Part shown: piece after piece, positions 1 through 7,832 of the stretch
Position numbering within the stretch: position 1 is the stretch's first letter
Layout of the letters: each line of letters starts with the position of its first letter
Assembly (NCBI RefSeq): GCF_014118685.1
Contig: NZ_JACFAK010000018.1
Location: 1-35,096 of the forward strand
Reading direction: 5' to 3'
DNA from: Flaviflexus huanghaiensis
GTDB lineage: Bacteria > Actinomycetota > Actinomycetes > Actinomycetales > Actinomycetaceae
DNA: 35,096 bases
The notes under the pieces: generated by a model
Told to the model about the DNA's origin: nothing
Databases searched by the model: none
What the model saw: only the letters and a program-made list of their open reading frames with translations
Position numbers and translations under genes: made by a program

Positions 1-77
1 AAAATGAAGGCTTCCCCTGAACGGGGATTGTCTGGCCTACTTCTTAGCGCTCTTTTGGCCTGAAACAGGCCGCTCAC
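1..77. other. Left-edge non-coding segment with two small hairpins
   Basis: No gene is visible here. Two short inverted repeats are present: CCCC/GGGG around positions 14-26 and a perfect GGCCTG-AAA-CAGGCC hairpin at 57-71. The segment lies just before the in-frame ATG (78) of the decayed transposase, so it may contain the left end of the insertion sequence, but no inverted repeat matching the right end could be recognised. Confidence 0.4.
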
Positions 78-975
78 ATGGCACACAACCAGAGCTGAAA
101 CGACCTACAAATAGTTGATCACAGACAAACCGCGTCGAAATGGGCGTCCCGATACCGCGCGGGTGAACCTCTCGTGGATCGTTCCTCGCGCCCGCATCAC
201 TCACCCATGAGGCTTGCGAAGCGGCGCGAGCATCGTGTTATCAGCCTGCGGTTCACCCGCCGGTGGGGTCCGCACCGGATCAGCTACCACCTGGGTATAC
301 CGCGGTCCACGATCGAACGCGTCCTTGCCCGGTACCGGATGCCCCTGCTGGCGCATGTCGATCAAGCAACAGGGCTGCCGGTCCGTAAGCCTCGACCCGT
401 GCGCTACGAGAAACGGCGTCCGGGCGAGCTCGTGCATGTCGACATCAAGAAGCTCGGCCGTATCCCTGACGGTGGTGGCCATCGCATGCTCGGACACGCG
501 GGACGGAAAAACAATGGCTATGGAAAGCGCGGACGGGGGTATGCGTTCGTACATCACGCAGTCGATGACTACTCACGCCTGGCCTACTCCGAGATCCTGA
601 CCGACGAGAAGAAAGAGACAGCAGCCGCGTTCTGGCACCGAGCCCGCACGTTCTTCGCCCAGGCCGGAGTGACCATTGCCGAGGTGATGACCGACAACGG
701 CGCCTGCTACCGCTCCCGAGTATTCGCAGCCGCGCTCGGACCTGACGTCAAACATCGCCGAACCCGCCCGTACCGACCCCAGACCAACGGGAAAGTCGAA
801 CGATTCAACCGCACCCTCGCCACCGAGTGGGCCTACACCCAGCTGTACGAAAGCGACGAGGCCAGGGCCGCAACATACAGCACCTGGCTCCACCACTACA
901 ATCATCACCGACCCCACACCGGAATCGCAGGACAGACTCCCTCAGACCGCGTTCACAACCTCACTAGGAACTACA
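78..975 (+). mobile_element. Decayed IS481-family insertion sequence
   Basis: The body is an IS481-type transposase frame. The right end is placed at 975 because the element at 34970-35096 ends in the same way: its right end read inward starts TGTACTGTCC, and here the inward reading from 975 starts TGTAGTTCC. The left boundary is uncertain. The 6-mer CCGCTC occurs at 70-75 and again at 976-981, immediately outside the proposed right end. It could be a target duplication, but the left end then lacks the expected TGT terminus, so this may be chance. Confidence 0.6.
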
Positions 976-1013
976 CCGCTCAATGGCGGGTCGACGTTAC
1001 ATTGAAATATTAA
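174..1013 (+). CDS. IS481-family transposase, N-terminally damaged
   Basis: This is a DDE integrase-core transposase that would cut and join the ends of its own element. The catalytic triad is visible: Asp in VHVDIKKLG, Asp in MTDNGACY and Glu in GKVERFNR, followed by the family signature HHYNHHRPH. The same frame continues upstream of the GTG at 174 and encodes RQTASKWASRYRAGEPLV, the end of the usual N-terminal helix-turn-helix. It then meets a TGA at 96-98, with a normal-looking start (ATG 78, MAHNQS) before it. About 25 residues of the N-terminal domain appear deleted, so the gene is probably inactive. At the 3' side the frame runs past the IS end at 975 into flanking DNA and stops at a TAA at 1011-1013. 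The last dozen residues are therefore not transposase sequence. Confidence 0.85.
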   Translation: MDRSSRPHHSPMRLAKRREHRVISLRFTRRWGPHRISYHLGIPRSTIERVLARYRMPLLAHVDQATGLPVRKPRPVRYEKRRPGELVHVDIKKLGRIPDGGGHRMLGHAGRKNNGYGKRGRGYAFVHHAVDDYSRLAYSEILTDEKKETAAAFWHRARTFFAQAGVTIAEVMTDNGACYRSRVFAAALGPDVKHRRTRPYRPQTNGKVERFNRTLATEWAYTQLYESDEARAATYSTWLHHYNHHRPHTGIAGQTPSDRVHNLTRNYTAQWRVDVTLKY

Positions 1014-1031
1014 AACCGGGTATAATTTACG

Positions 1032-1061
1032 TTGAACATTATATGCTCTTCGTAATAGCAT
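1032..1061 (+). promoter_or_regulatory. Promoter of the MarR gene, with possible operator
   Basis: TTGAAC (1032-1037) and TAGCAT (1056-1061) are separated by 18 bp. The -10 ends 6 nt before the ATG at 1068, so the mRNA would be leaderless. A short inverted repeat ATGCT-N9-AGCAT (1043-1061) lies between and over the -10, where autorepression by a MarR protein would be expected. A second -10 look-alike, TATAAT, is at 1021-1026. Promoter calls are by eye. Confidence 0.5.
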
Positions 1062-1067
1062 GTCCCC

Positions 1068-1640
1068 ATGTCAGATATTGATAGTGCAACGACTGCAGAG
1101 CGGGTCGAGATGTATTCCGTCGCATCGAACGATCCGACCGGAACACTGATCGACACGTCCGCGGTAACGGACGCCGATATCGAGCAGATTAACCGCATGA
1201 TGCAAGCATTCAGTGCGTTGCGAGATGCTGAGCGCGCCTCGGTTGAGGCCTCCGCGAAATACATGGCTCTCAGCGAGGTCGACATGAGAGCCCTCCACTT
1301 CATCATGGTCAGCGAGAACCAGCAGCGAATGGTGACCGCCAGCCTCATAAGCGGGCATCTCAAGATCTCACCCGCGACAACGACGAAACTTCTCGATCGG
1401 CTTGAGCGTGGCGGTCACATCTATCGCAAACCCCACCCGACGGACCGCAGGTCCCTTCAGATCCTCATCTCCGACGAAACGCGAACATCGGCTTACGAGA
1501 CGGTGGGCAAGCTTCAGTCTCGGCGCTTCCATGCGGCCGCTCGACTGACTCCCGAGGAGCGTGAGGTCGTCATCCGCTTCCTCAACGATATGGCCCAAGA
1601 GATCGACATGAAGCACGCAGACTGGGGCCAGGGTGCCTGA
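1068..1640 (+). CDS. MarR-family transcriptional regulator
   Basis: The 190-residue product has a winged helix typical of MarR proteins. The recognition-helix region ISPATTTKLLDRLERGGHIYRKPHPTDRR (about residues 100-128) holds the classic wing motif with the conserved DRR. The family binds palindromic operators as dimers and releases them on binding small ligands. The N-terminal 40 residues are longer than usual and look polar and unstructured. The 3' end overlaps the start of the acyl-CoA synthetase gene by 8 bp, so the two are probably translated together. A regulator of fatty-acid or aromatic-acid activation is a reasonable inference, and the true ligand is unknown. The ATG at 1068 is preferred because it sits 6 nt after a TANNNT -10. 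Confidence 0.9.
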   Translation: MSDIDSATTAERVEMYSVASNDPTGTLIDTSAVTDADIEQINRMMQAFSALRDAERASVEASAKYMALSEVDMRALHFIMVSENQQRMVTASLISGHLKISPATTTKLLDRLERGGHIYRKPHPTDRRSLQILISDETRTSAYETVGKLQSRRFHAAARLTPEEREVVIRFLNDMAQEIDMKHADWGQGA

Positions 1641-3453
1641 CACTCTCGACACGATCCAGGAGGCGTCCACGCCACTCCTGCGGGAGCTTGGCCACCGCCG
1701 TCGCATCACCGATCTGCTTGTCGATCGGGCCGCAGAGGCTCCCGACCATATAGCGTTCCGCCTGCGCGGACCGGATGGTCTCACTCCCGTGACAACCCGG
1801 CAGTTCGAGATGTCTGTCAAACAGCTCGCCAAGGGGCTCATCGCCCAGGGTGTCCAGAACGGCGACGTCGTCGCCATCCATGGCTCGACCGGCTACGAGT
1901 GGGCGCTCGCAGACTTCGCCGCAACCTGGATCGGCGCCGTCGTCGTCCCCATCTTCGATTCCGCCTCGCCGAATCAGGTCGAACACATCATGGTCGATGC
2001 GGAGGTCCAGTGGGCCTTTGCCGACACCGAGGAGAATCGCCAGACGATCGCCGACGCTATCGGCAAACCATTCCACGAGACGTGGCATATGGATGAAGCC
2101 TGCTTCCGTGCCCTCGTAGAAGACGGCATCCACGTTACCGACGAGGAGCTCGAGCGTCGGCGCGCTGTGCCCGGACCCGATGATGTCGCGACGCTTGTGT
2201 ACACGTCGGGCACGGAGGGTCTTCCCAAGGGGGTCGTCCTCACTCACCGCAATCTCGTCGGTCAGATACTTAATGTCGGCGCGGATTACGCGGAGATCGT
2301 CCACGACCAAGGGTCGACTCTCATCTTCCTTCCGCTTGCCCATGTCCTTGCCCGAGCACTTCAACTCATCTGCATCGCTCAGGGCATGACGATCAGCTAC
2401 GAATCCGATCCGAAAAACGCGATCGGTGCGCTGACTGACGTCGAACCGACGTTCCTCGTCGTCGTGCCGCGGGTCCTCGAGAAGATCACGGAGCGCCTCG
2501 GCGCGGCAGCCGACGAAAAGAAGATGGGTTGGCTATGGCGCGATGCAGAGAAGATCGGAATTGCGTGGGGAAAGCACCTGGAGGATCTCCAAGCTCACCC
2601 TCAGCGTCAGCCGGGGCGCGCTCTCGCACTCAAGCACTCCCTCTATGACCGTCTCTTCTACCGGAAGGTCCGCGGGCTCCTTGGCGGCCGCATCGACTAT
2701 CTTCTCAGCGGGGCGGCGCCACTGTCCGAAAATATCAATCTTCTCTTCCGAGGCATGGGACTCGAGGTCATCGAAGGCTACGGATTGACCGAAACGACGG
2801 CGCCACTCGCGGGCAATCGTCCCGGTAACAGCTATGCCGGCACCGTGGGTCCGCCAAGTCCCGGTCACACAGTCCGGATTTCCCCCGAAGGCGAGGTTCT
2901 GGGCCGTGGCATCGGGGTCTCGCCTGGATATCACCGCCCGGAACACAACAACGACGCCTTCGTTGACGGTTTCCTGCGAACAGGTGATCTCGGTCGGCTC
3001 GATGCCGATGGACGCCTGACGATCACGGGCAGGATTCGCGACACAGTCGTCACGGCCGGGGGAAAAACTATCGCTCCTCTCGGCTGGCAGAACACAGTGG
3101 CAGAAAACCCGCTCGTCGCGCACGCGGTCGTCGTCGGTGACTCCCGCCCGTACCCTGCCGCCCTGATCCTTCTCGACCCGGACGAAGCCGCGTACCGTGA
3201 CATCCTCCCGCCCTCCGGCGAAGCCATCGTCGTCGACGAGGAGGATCTCATCGCCCGCATCCTTCCGTCGATACGGCACGCGAACCTTGGGGTCTCTGGG
3301 CCGGAGCGTGTTAAGCGCTTCGCTGTCATTGCTGTTGATCAGAGCCCCGGTAGCGACCTCGTCACCCCGACGATGAAGCTACGGCGCTTGTCCCTCATTG
3401 AGAGGCTCGCACACATTGTCGACGACTTGTACGAGAACGGCCGATCTGTGTGA
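1633..3453 (+). CDS. Long-chain fatty-acid-CoA ligase (AMP-dependent synthetase)
   Basis: This enzyme activates a fatty acid to acyl-AMP and then to acyl-CoA. The 606 residues match the FadD15/long-chain ACSL group. Visible motifs are the P-loop YTSGTEGLPKG (190-200), LSGAAPLS (358-365), GYGLTETTAP (382-391), the hinge region TGDLG...GRIRD (450-470) and a C-terminal lysine in TPTMKLRR (about 582), the residue expected to catalyse adenylation. The segment AGGKTIAPLGWQ replaces the more usual GGKNVAP pattern. The start is a GTG that overlaps the MarR stop by 8 bp, indicating translational coupling. Cytoplasmic. The substrate chain length cannot be read from the sequence. Confidence 0.92.
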   Translation: MPDTLDTIQEASTPLLRELGHRRRITDLLVDRAAEAPDHIAFRLRGPDGLTPVTTRQFEMSVKQLAKGLIAQGVQNGDVVAIHGSTGYEWALADFAATWIGAVVVPIFDSASPNQVEHIMVDAEVQWAFADTEENRQTIADAIGKPFHETWHMDEACFRALVEDGIHVTDEELERRRAVPGPDDVATLVYTSGTEGLPKGVVLTHRNLVGQILNVGADYAEIVHDQGSTLIFLPLAHVLARALQLICIAQGMTISYESDPKNAIGALTDVEPTFLVVVPRVLEKITERLGAAADEKKMGWLWRDAEKIGIAWGKHLEDLQAHPQRQPGRALALKHSLYDRLFYRKVRGLLGGRIDYLLSGAAPLSENINLLFRGMGLEVIEGYGLTETTAPLAGNRPGNSYAGTVGPPSPGHTVRISPEGEVLGRGIGVSPGYHRPEHNNDAFVDGFLRTGDLGRLDADGRLTITGRIRDTVVTAGGKTIAPLGWQNTVAENPLVAHAVVVGDSRPYPAALILLDPDEAAYRDILPPSGEAIVVDEEDLIARILPSIRHANLGVSGPERVKRFAVIAVDQSPGSDLVTPTMKLRRLSLIERLAHIVDDLYENGRSV

Positions 3454-3550
3454 CCGGGCGAGCTCTTCATTGACGGCGCCCTCACGATATCGTCAAAACG
3501 CCCGAGCGGCTTGGGCACTCGGGACCTCCATCCATCGAACCGGGAAACAC

Positions 3551-4450
3551 GTGAAGAACAGATCATCATCTTTTGCCATCATCGGCATCGTCATTCTTAT
3601 CGGCGCCTTCGTCGGCTGGGCGGGAAGTCAGAACGGCGCCATGCTCGGCTCTGTCCCACTCTTCGCGCTCGTCGTCGCAGCCGCGTTTATCATCCAGTGG
3701 CTCGTCTTCATCCATGCGCAGCTCAACCACACAGAGAAGTATTACGACCTTGTCGGGAGCATGACCTACACCTTCATCTCCCTATTCCTCTTGGTCGCTG
3801 TGCCGAACCTCGGCGCCCGTGAACTCATCCTCGGCCTCATGGTCATCACATGGGCGCTCCGCCTCGGCCCCTTCCTCTTCCTGAGGATCAAGAAGGACGG
3901 CAGGGACTCCCGCTTCGATGAGATCAAGAAATCTCCGATCCGATTCTTCAATGTGTGGAACATCCAAGGCCTGTGGGTGACTTTCACCGCCTCAGCGGCC
4001 TGGATTGCCATGACATCCGCTGACCGCACACCGATTGACTGGTTGTTTGCTGTCGGATTGGCGCTATGGGTGGCTGGCTTCGCCATCGAAGTCACCGCCG
4101 ATCTCCAGAAGCGTGTCTGGCGTAAAAAGCCAGAAAACAAGGGCCGCTACATCACGACCGGACTGTGGGCATGGTCGCGCCACCCCAATTACTTTGGAGA
4201 AATCACGCTCTGGCTGGGCGTCGCACTAGCCGCCATGCCCAATCTCTCCGGGTGGCAGTACATAGGCCTCGTTTCTCCCGTGTTCGTCACGATCCTTCTG
4301 ACAAGGGTGAGCGGAATTCCGCTGCTTGAGAAGCAGGGCGAAGAGCGCTGGGGCGATGAGGAGGGGTATCGGGACTATGTCGAACGCACTCCGGTCCTCA
4401 TCCCCATGCCGCCCCGGGCGGCGCAGCAAGGGCGGGCAGGGCAGACATAA
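3551..4450 (+). CDS. DUF1295 / steroid 5-alpha-reductase-like membrane protein
   Basis: A 299-residue integral membrane protein with about six or seven hydrophobic segments, beginning with FAIIGIVILIGAFVGW near the N-terminus. The C-terminal signature WSRHPNYFGEITLW is typical of DUF1295 and of the related isoprenylcysteine methyltransferase/steroid reductase fold, which use NADPH or SAM in the membrane. The actual substrate is unknown. The frame is open for 51 codons further upstream, but that part is polar, overlaps the 3' end of the acyl-CoA synthetase gene and does not resemble the family. The GTG at 3551, directly before the first membrane segment, is therefore preferred. The stop shares its last base with the start of the downstream glycosylase (TAATG). 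Confidence 0.85.
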   Translation: MKNRSSSFAIIGIVILIGAFVGWAGSQNGAMLGSVPLFALVVAAAFIIQWLVFIHAQLNHTEKYYDLVGSMTYTFISLFLLVAVPNLGARELILGLMVITWALRLGPFLFLRIKKDGRDSRFDEIKKSPIRFFNVWNIQGLWVTFTASAAWIAMTSADRTPIDWLFAVGLALWVAGFAIEVTADLQKRVWRKKPENKGRYITTGLWAWSRHPNYFGEITLWLGVALAAMPNLSGWQYIGLVSPVFVTILLTRVSGIPLLEKQGEERWGDEEGYRDYVERTPVLIPMPPRAAQQGRAGQT

Positions 4451-4893
4451 TGAGAATCTGGTCGCTCCACCCCCGCTATCTTGATCGCCAGGGCCTGCTT
4501 GCCGGATGGCGCGAAGGCTTGCTCGCACAGGCCGTGCTCCTCGGCAACACAAAGGGCTATACGAACCATCCACAACTCGTCCGCTTCCGCGCGTCGACCG
4601 ACCCGCAGGGCACGATCGGCACACACCTCCAGGCAATCGCCGATGAAGCCGTCCAGCGTGGCTACCGATTCGACGCCACGAAGATCATCCGCTCAGCAGA
4701 CCCCAGCGTTCGACTAGCCGTAACCGACGGCCAGCTCGACTTCGAGCGCCGACACCTGCTCGCGAAGGTCCTCAAGAGAAACCCCGACGATGCGGATCGA
4801 ATTGCCTCCCTGCAGAACCTAGTCGAAGCTCATCCGCTGTTCGATGTGCTTCCCGGTCCGGTCGAGGAATGGGAGCGCGGAAGCCTCGACTGA
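4450..4893 (+). CDS. Pyrimidine dimer DNA glycosylase/endonuclease V family protein
   Basis: The 147-residue product begins MRIWSLHPRYLDRQGLLAGW and contains HPQLVRF and RGYRFDATKI, the pattern of the Pyr_excise family related to T4 endonuclease V (DenV). These enzymes remove UV-induced pyrimidine dimers by glycosylase/AP-lyase action. The WRE in GWREGLLAQ falls where T4 endonuclease V has its Arg-Glu catalytic pair, but that assignment is by analogy. Length is normal for bacterial members. The ATG overlaps the preceding stop (TAATG), so expression is coupled to the DUF1295 membrane protein, although no functional link is obvious. Confidence 0.85.
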   Translation: MRIWSLHPRYLDRQGLLAGWREGLLAQAVLLGNTKGYTNHPQLVRFRASTDPQGTIGTHLQAIADEAVQRGYRFDATKIIRSADPSVRLAVTDGQLDFERRHLLAKVLKRNPDDADRIASLQNLVEAHPLFDVLPGPVEEWERGSLD

Positions 4894-4950
4894 GCCGACA
4901 TGCCACTGGTCGCGATACCGCACGTGCGGGAATGGCGTTCGTGGTCCTTC

Positions 4951-5007
4951 GCCCCTGTCATAACGATTCCCATAGGATGACAGGGGGCCTTTGCTACTAA
5001 GAGGCCC
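4951..5007 (+). promoter_or_regulatory. Overlapping hairpins upstream of the HAD gene
   Basis: A perfect 10-bp inverted repeat CCCCTGTCAT (4952-4961) / ATGACAGGGG (4977-4986) has a 15-nt loop. Its right arm overlaps by two bases the left arm of a second stem, GGGCCT (4985-4990) / AGGCCC (5002-5007). The two stems compete for those bases, and the second ends 6 nt before the HAD ribosome binding site. The arrangement could be an attenuator, an operator, or a terminator for the upstream gene. No U-run follows either stem. Confidence 0.45.
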
Positions 5008-5024
5008 GGAATCGAGGAGTGAAC

Positions 5025-5678
5025 GTGAGTCAGCTGGGTCCATTTGAAGCCATTGTGTGGGATCTCGACGGGGTTCTCGTCGACACGGAACCTGATCTTA
5101 AAGCGAGCTTCCGAGAAGCGGCACGAGCCGTCGGCTACGGGGAGCTCACCGAGGAGCAAGTCTCGAACAAAATTGGCGGAGGCGCCAAGAAGGCGCTCGA
5201 GTCGATCTTCGGAGAGGATTCCGAGTACCTCGCGCCTGCTCTCGCTCACTTTAAGGACTACTATCCCCGTCATTCGGCTGTGCACTCCGTTCTCTATCCT
5301 GATGTCCTGGACACGCTCGACGCTCTACACGGGAAGGCACGGTTCGCTGTCGCGACCGCGAAAATCCGCTCCGCAACGCTCGAGATTCTTGACAAGCTCG
5401 GAATTGTCGATCACTTCGACTACATCGTGACAGCGGATGACATGACGCGGATGAAGCCGGACCCGCAGTCCATCCAGATGGTCCAGGAACGGTTCGGTGT
5501 CTCCCCCCGAAAGGTCGCGATGGTCGGCGACATGGCGACCGACATCCAGGCCGCGCATGCGGCCGGTTCGACTGGCATCGGCGTGACCTACGGCTACGGC
5601 AAAAAAGACGACATCATCGCAGCAGGGGCGGACATGGTTATCGACACCCCAAGGCAGATCATGCCACTCTTCCCCTAA
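5025..5678 (+). CDS. HAD-superfamily phosphatase, phosphoglycolate phosphatase-like
   Basis: A 217-residue HAD hydrolase of subfamily IA with a helical cap. Motif I is WDLDGVLVDTEPD near the N-terminus (nucleophile and acid aspartates), motif II is the T in VATAK, motif III the K in MKPDP, and motif IV VGDMATDIQAA. The pattern is nearest to phosphoglycolate phosphatase (Gph) and pyrophosphatase PpaX, which clear 2-phosphoglycolate or pyrophosphate, but substrate cannot be assigned from motifs. GAGGAG (5014-5019) lies 5 nt before the GTG at 5025. An alternative GTG at 5019 overlaps this ribosome binding site and is less likely. Confidence 0.87.
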   Translation: MSQLGPFEAIVWDLDGVLVDTEPDLKASFREAARAVGYGELTEEQVSNKIGGGAKKALESIFGEDSEYLAPALAHFKDYYPRHSAVHSVLYPDVLDTLDALHGKARFAVATAKIRSATLEILDKLGIVDHFDYIVTADDMTRMKPDPQSIQMVQERFGVSPRKVAMVGDMATDIQAAHAAGSTGIGVTYGYGKKDDIIAAGADMVIDTPRQIMPLFP

Positions 5679-5750
5679 GTTCTGGGCCTCCGGGTTGTCG
5701 TGAACTGTTTTGCCAACCCACGGAGGATCGCCGGTGCTCGACACGTGAAC

Positions 5751-6716
5751 ATGAACGAAACAATTCTTCCTGATCTGGCCGACGCCATGGAGGATCGCCT
5801 CGCCGATCCTTTCCTCACGAATGCGTTCCCGAGGCATGGAACGACGGGAGCGGAATGGATACAGGCTCTGCCGCGCTTGCTCGATAAGGCTCTGCGGCGC
5901 TGGGATTTATCACTCGATGAGACCTCTCCCGCTCCCGTGCGGGCGGGTTCCACTTCACTTGTGCTCGATGTTCTCGCCGCCACTCGCCGACCAGCCATCC
6001 TCCAATTGGCCTGGCCAAGCGTCGATTCGGCGTTTGAACATCTCGCGCTGAGGGAATGGGACGGCCATGGTGCGGTCCGCCTCGAGGCGGCTGAACCGAG
6101 GGATTATGCGCTCCTTCTTGAGCGGCTCGATGACAGCCGCCCGTTGGCGGCGGAGAACATCCTCGATGCATGCGAGACCGTCGGCACCCTCCTCCGAACT
6201 CTCGATCGGCCAGCACACGTCCGATTTCAGTCTCTCGTCGAACGGTCTCAGCGCTGGCAGACCGCACTCGACACGCATCATCCACGTGTACCTCGCCGAC
6301 TCATCGCTCAGGCGCGTTCACACATGGCCGATCTAGTTGAGGATATTGAGGCAGGGGTTGTCGACGGTGGCCGCCTCATCCACGCTAACCTCCATGACCG
6401 AAACGTTCTTGCGCCATTCGACCCCGGGCGTGGCGAGTGGCTCGCGATCAGTCCCCGGCCCCTGGCTGGCGAGCTCGCATTCGCCGTCAAACCCATGATG
6501 TCGCAGAGGTTTAGCCAGTCCACCCGCGCACATAACCCGCGCGCACACGTGCGCATGAGGGCGAGCATCATTGCCGACGTCGCGGGGCTCGATGAGGACC
6601 GCGTCCGAGCATGGACTTTTGTCAGGCTTGTGCTCGATGCTCTCGATGCTGCTCACGCAGCCACAGGCCATCGACTGACACAGTCAATCACGTTGGCCAA
6701 GATGTTTGATCAGTGA
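5751..6716 (+). CDS. APH(6)/hydroxyurea-kinase-like protein, probable pseudoenzyme
   Basis: The protein (321 residues from ATG 5751) aligns by eye with the aminoglycoside/hydroxyurea phosphotransferase family, whose active members phosphorylate streptomycin at O-6. The family pattern is HGDLHxxN followed by a metal-binding Asp in IDPKP and then GDPAFD. Here these read HANLHDRN, AISPRP and GELAFA, so the catalytic Asp is Asn and the metal-binding Asp is Ser. Kinase activity is therefore doubtful and antibiotic resistance should not be inferred. The start is uncertain: GTG 5700 and GTG 5745 are in frame, and a GGAGG at 5722-5726 is too far from 5751. It follows the HAD gene closely and may be co-transcribed with it. 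Confidence 0.75.
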   Translation: MNETILPDLADAMEDRLADPFLTNAFPRHGTTGAEWIQALPRLLDKALRRWDLSLDETSPAPVRAGSTSLVLDVLAATRRPAILQLAWPSVDSAFEHLALREWDGHGAVRLEAAEPRDYALLLERLDDSRPLAAENILDACETVGTLLRTLDRPAHVRFQSLVERSQRWQTALDTHHPRVPRRLIAQARSHMADLVEDIEAGVVDGGRLIHANLHDRNVLAPFDPGRGEWLAISPRPLAGELAFAVKPMMSQRFSQSTRAHNPRAHVRMRASIIADVAGLDEDRVRAWTFVRLVLDALDAAHAATGHRLTQSITLAKMFDQ

Positions 6717-6761
6717 CGCCGCCGCTCTCTTCTCCCATGTCGAAAATGCTGGGCGCAGGTC

Positions 6762-6767
6762 TAGTCT
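6762..6767 (+). promoter_or_regulatory. -10 element of the DUF1206 gene (leaderless)
   Basis: TAGTCT lies 6 nt before the ATG at 6774, the distance expected when transcription starts at the A of the start codon. No good -35 is seen. TGTCGA about 18 bp upstream is a weak candidate. Confidence 0.4.
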
Positions 6768-6773
6768 GAACCT

Positions 6774-7622
6774 ATGGACAACCCAGCGAATGGCGATTCG
6801 GTTGAACGGGCCGTTGAAAAAGCTCGCGGCACGGCGGCTGACGCAGCGGACAACAGGTGGTTTGAGTACGTGTCGCGCGTCGGATATGTCATGTCGGGCC
6901 TTGTCCACGCCATGATTGGATGGATCTGCCTCCGCCTCGGGATCTGGGGGAGCTCAGGTGAATCGGCCGACCAGTCAGGAGCCCTCGCCAGCTACGCCGA
7001 CGCTCCCGCCGGTGCCGTCCTGCTCGTGGTCGGCGGGGTCGCAATGGCGGCGTTGGCGCTCATGCACGTGTTGGATATCCCCTTCGGTCGGGTCCGGAGT
7101 TCCGGACGGAAAGCGTTCAACAGTGCGAAGGCACTGGGCAAAGCGGGAGTCTATGCAGTCCTCGCGTGGACGGCACTGCGCTTCGGGCTGGGTAGCGGTT
7201 CGGATTCAGCAGAAACCGCTGAGGAGGCTGCGGCGCCGTTCCTCGGCTCGATGGTGGGACGCGGGCTCGTCCTCATCGCTGGAATGACCATCATCGCCAT
7301 CGGGGTTTACCATGCTTATAAGGGCATCACGCACAGTTTCAGGGAAGACCTCAACCCGGCCGGCGACCATGCCGTCGCAGCCACGATCGACAAGACCGGA
7401 CTGGTCGGATATGTCGCGAAAGGCGTCGCCCTCGGTGGTGTCGGCATCATGGTCATGTGGGCTGCAATCAGCGCAGACCCCGACAAGGCGCGAGGAATGG
7501 ATGCCGCGTTTGACGAGATGCGATCACTGCCCGCCGGAGGGATACTCCTCGCCGCGATCGGGATCGGCTTCCTGATGTTCGGCGTGTACTCCGGATTACG
7601 AGCCAAGTACCAGCAGATGTGA
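6774..7622 (+). CDS. DUF1206 domain-containing membrane protein
   Basis: The 282-residue protein consists of three homologous units of about 80-90 residues, each with two hydrophobic helices: VGYVMSGLVHAMIGWICL, LGKAGVYAVLAWTALRFG and GLVGYVAKGVALGGVGIMV begin the three. Repeated paired-helix units of this kind define DUF1206, giving six membrane segments with a polar N-terminus in the cytoplasm. The family is widespread in actinobacteria and has no established function. The gene stands alone with its own promoter and is followed by 210 bp without a gene. Confidence 0.88.
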   Translation: MDNPANGDSVERAVEKARGTAADAADNRWFEYVSRVGYVMSGLVHAMIGWICLRLGIWGSSGESADQSGALASYADAPAGAVLLVVGGVAMAALALMHVLDIPFGRVRSSGRKAFNSAKALGKAGVYAVLAWTALRFGLGSGSDSAETAEEAAAPFLGSMVGRGLVLIAGMTIIAIGVYHAYKGITHSFREDLNPAGDHAVAATIDKTGLVGYVAKGVALGGVGIMVMWAAISADPDKARGMDAAFDEMRSLPAGGILLAAIGIGFLMFGVYSGLRAKYQQM

Positions 7623-7797
7623 CGTTACGGCACGCAAAGACCATCTCTCGTTCGCACCGGAGAAGCCACGGCACCGGCGAGTAACGTGTTCGCGAACGCG
7701 TGGCGTCGCTAGTCATCAACTTCTCCGAGCTGTTTCGATAACGTGACGTGAACGAGAGGACGAACCTATGGATCATGGCATCTGACGCGATGACCTA

Positions 7798-7826
7798 TTG
7801 ATTTTCGATAGATATAGATTGATAAT
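7798..7826 (+). promoter_or_regulatory. Promoter of the DUF2975-XRE operon (leaderless)
   Basis: TTGATT (7798-7803) and GATAAT (7821-7826) are separated by exactly 17 bp, and the -10 ends 6 nt before the ATG at 7833. The spacer is unusually AT-rich for this genome and carries GATA-like repeats, a plausible binding site for the downstream XRE regulator. The preceding stretch 7623-7797 shows no gene. Confidence 0.6.
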
Positions 7827-7832
7827 CATCCT

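Noticed and set aside
1582-2364. 260-codon minus-strand open frame in the acyl-CoA synthetase gene
   Set aside because: Antisense shadow of a gene with full AMP-binding motifs, with no recognisable domain.
3398-3550. N-terminal extension of the DUF1295 protein
   Set aside because: The 51 extra codons overlap the preceding gene, are Arg/Ser/Thr-rich and do not resemble the family; GTG 3551 begins just before the first membrane helix.
5751-6716. Streptomycin resistance gene
   Set aside because: The family resemblance is clear, but the catalytic and metal-binding aspartates are missing.
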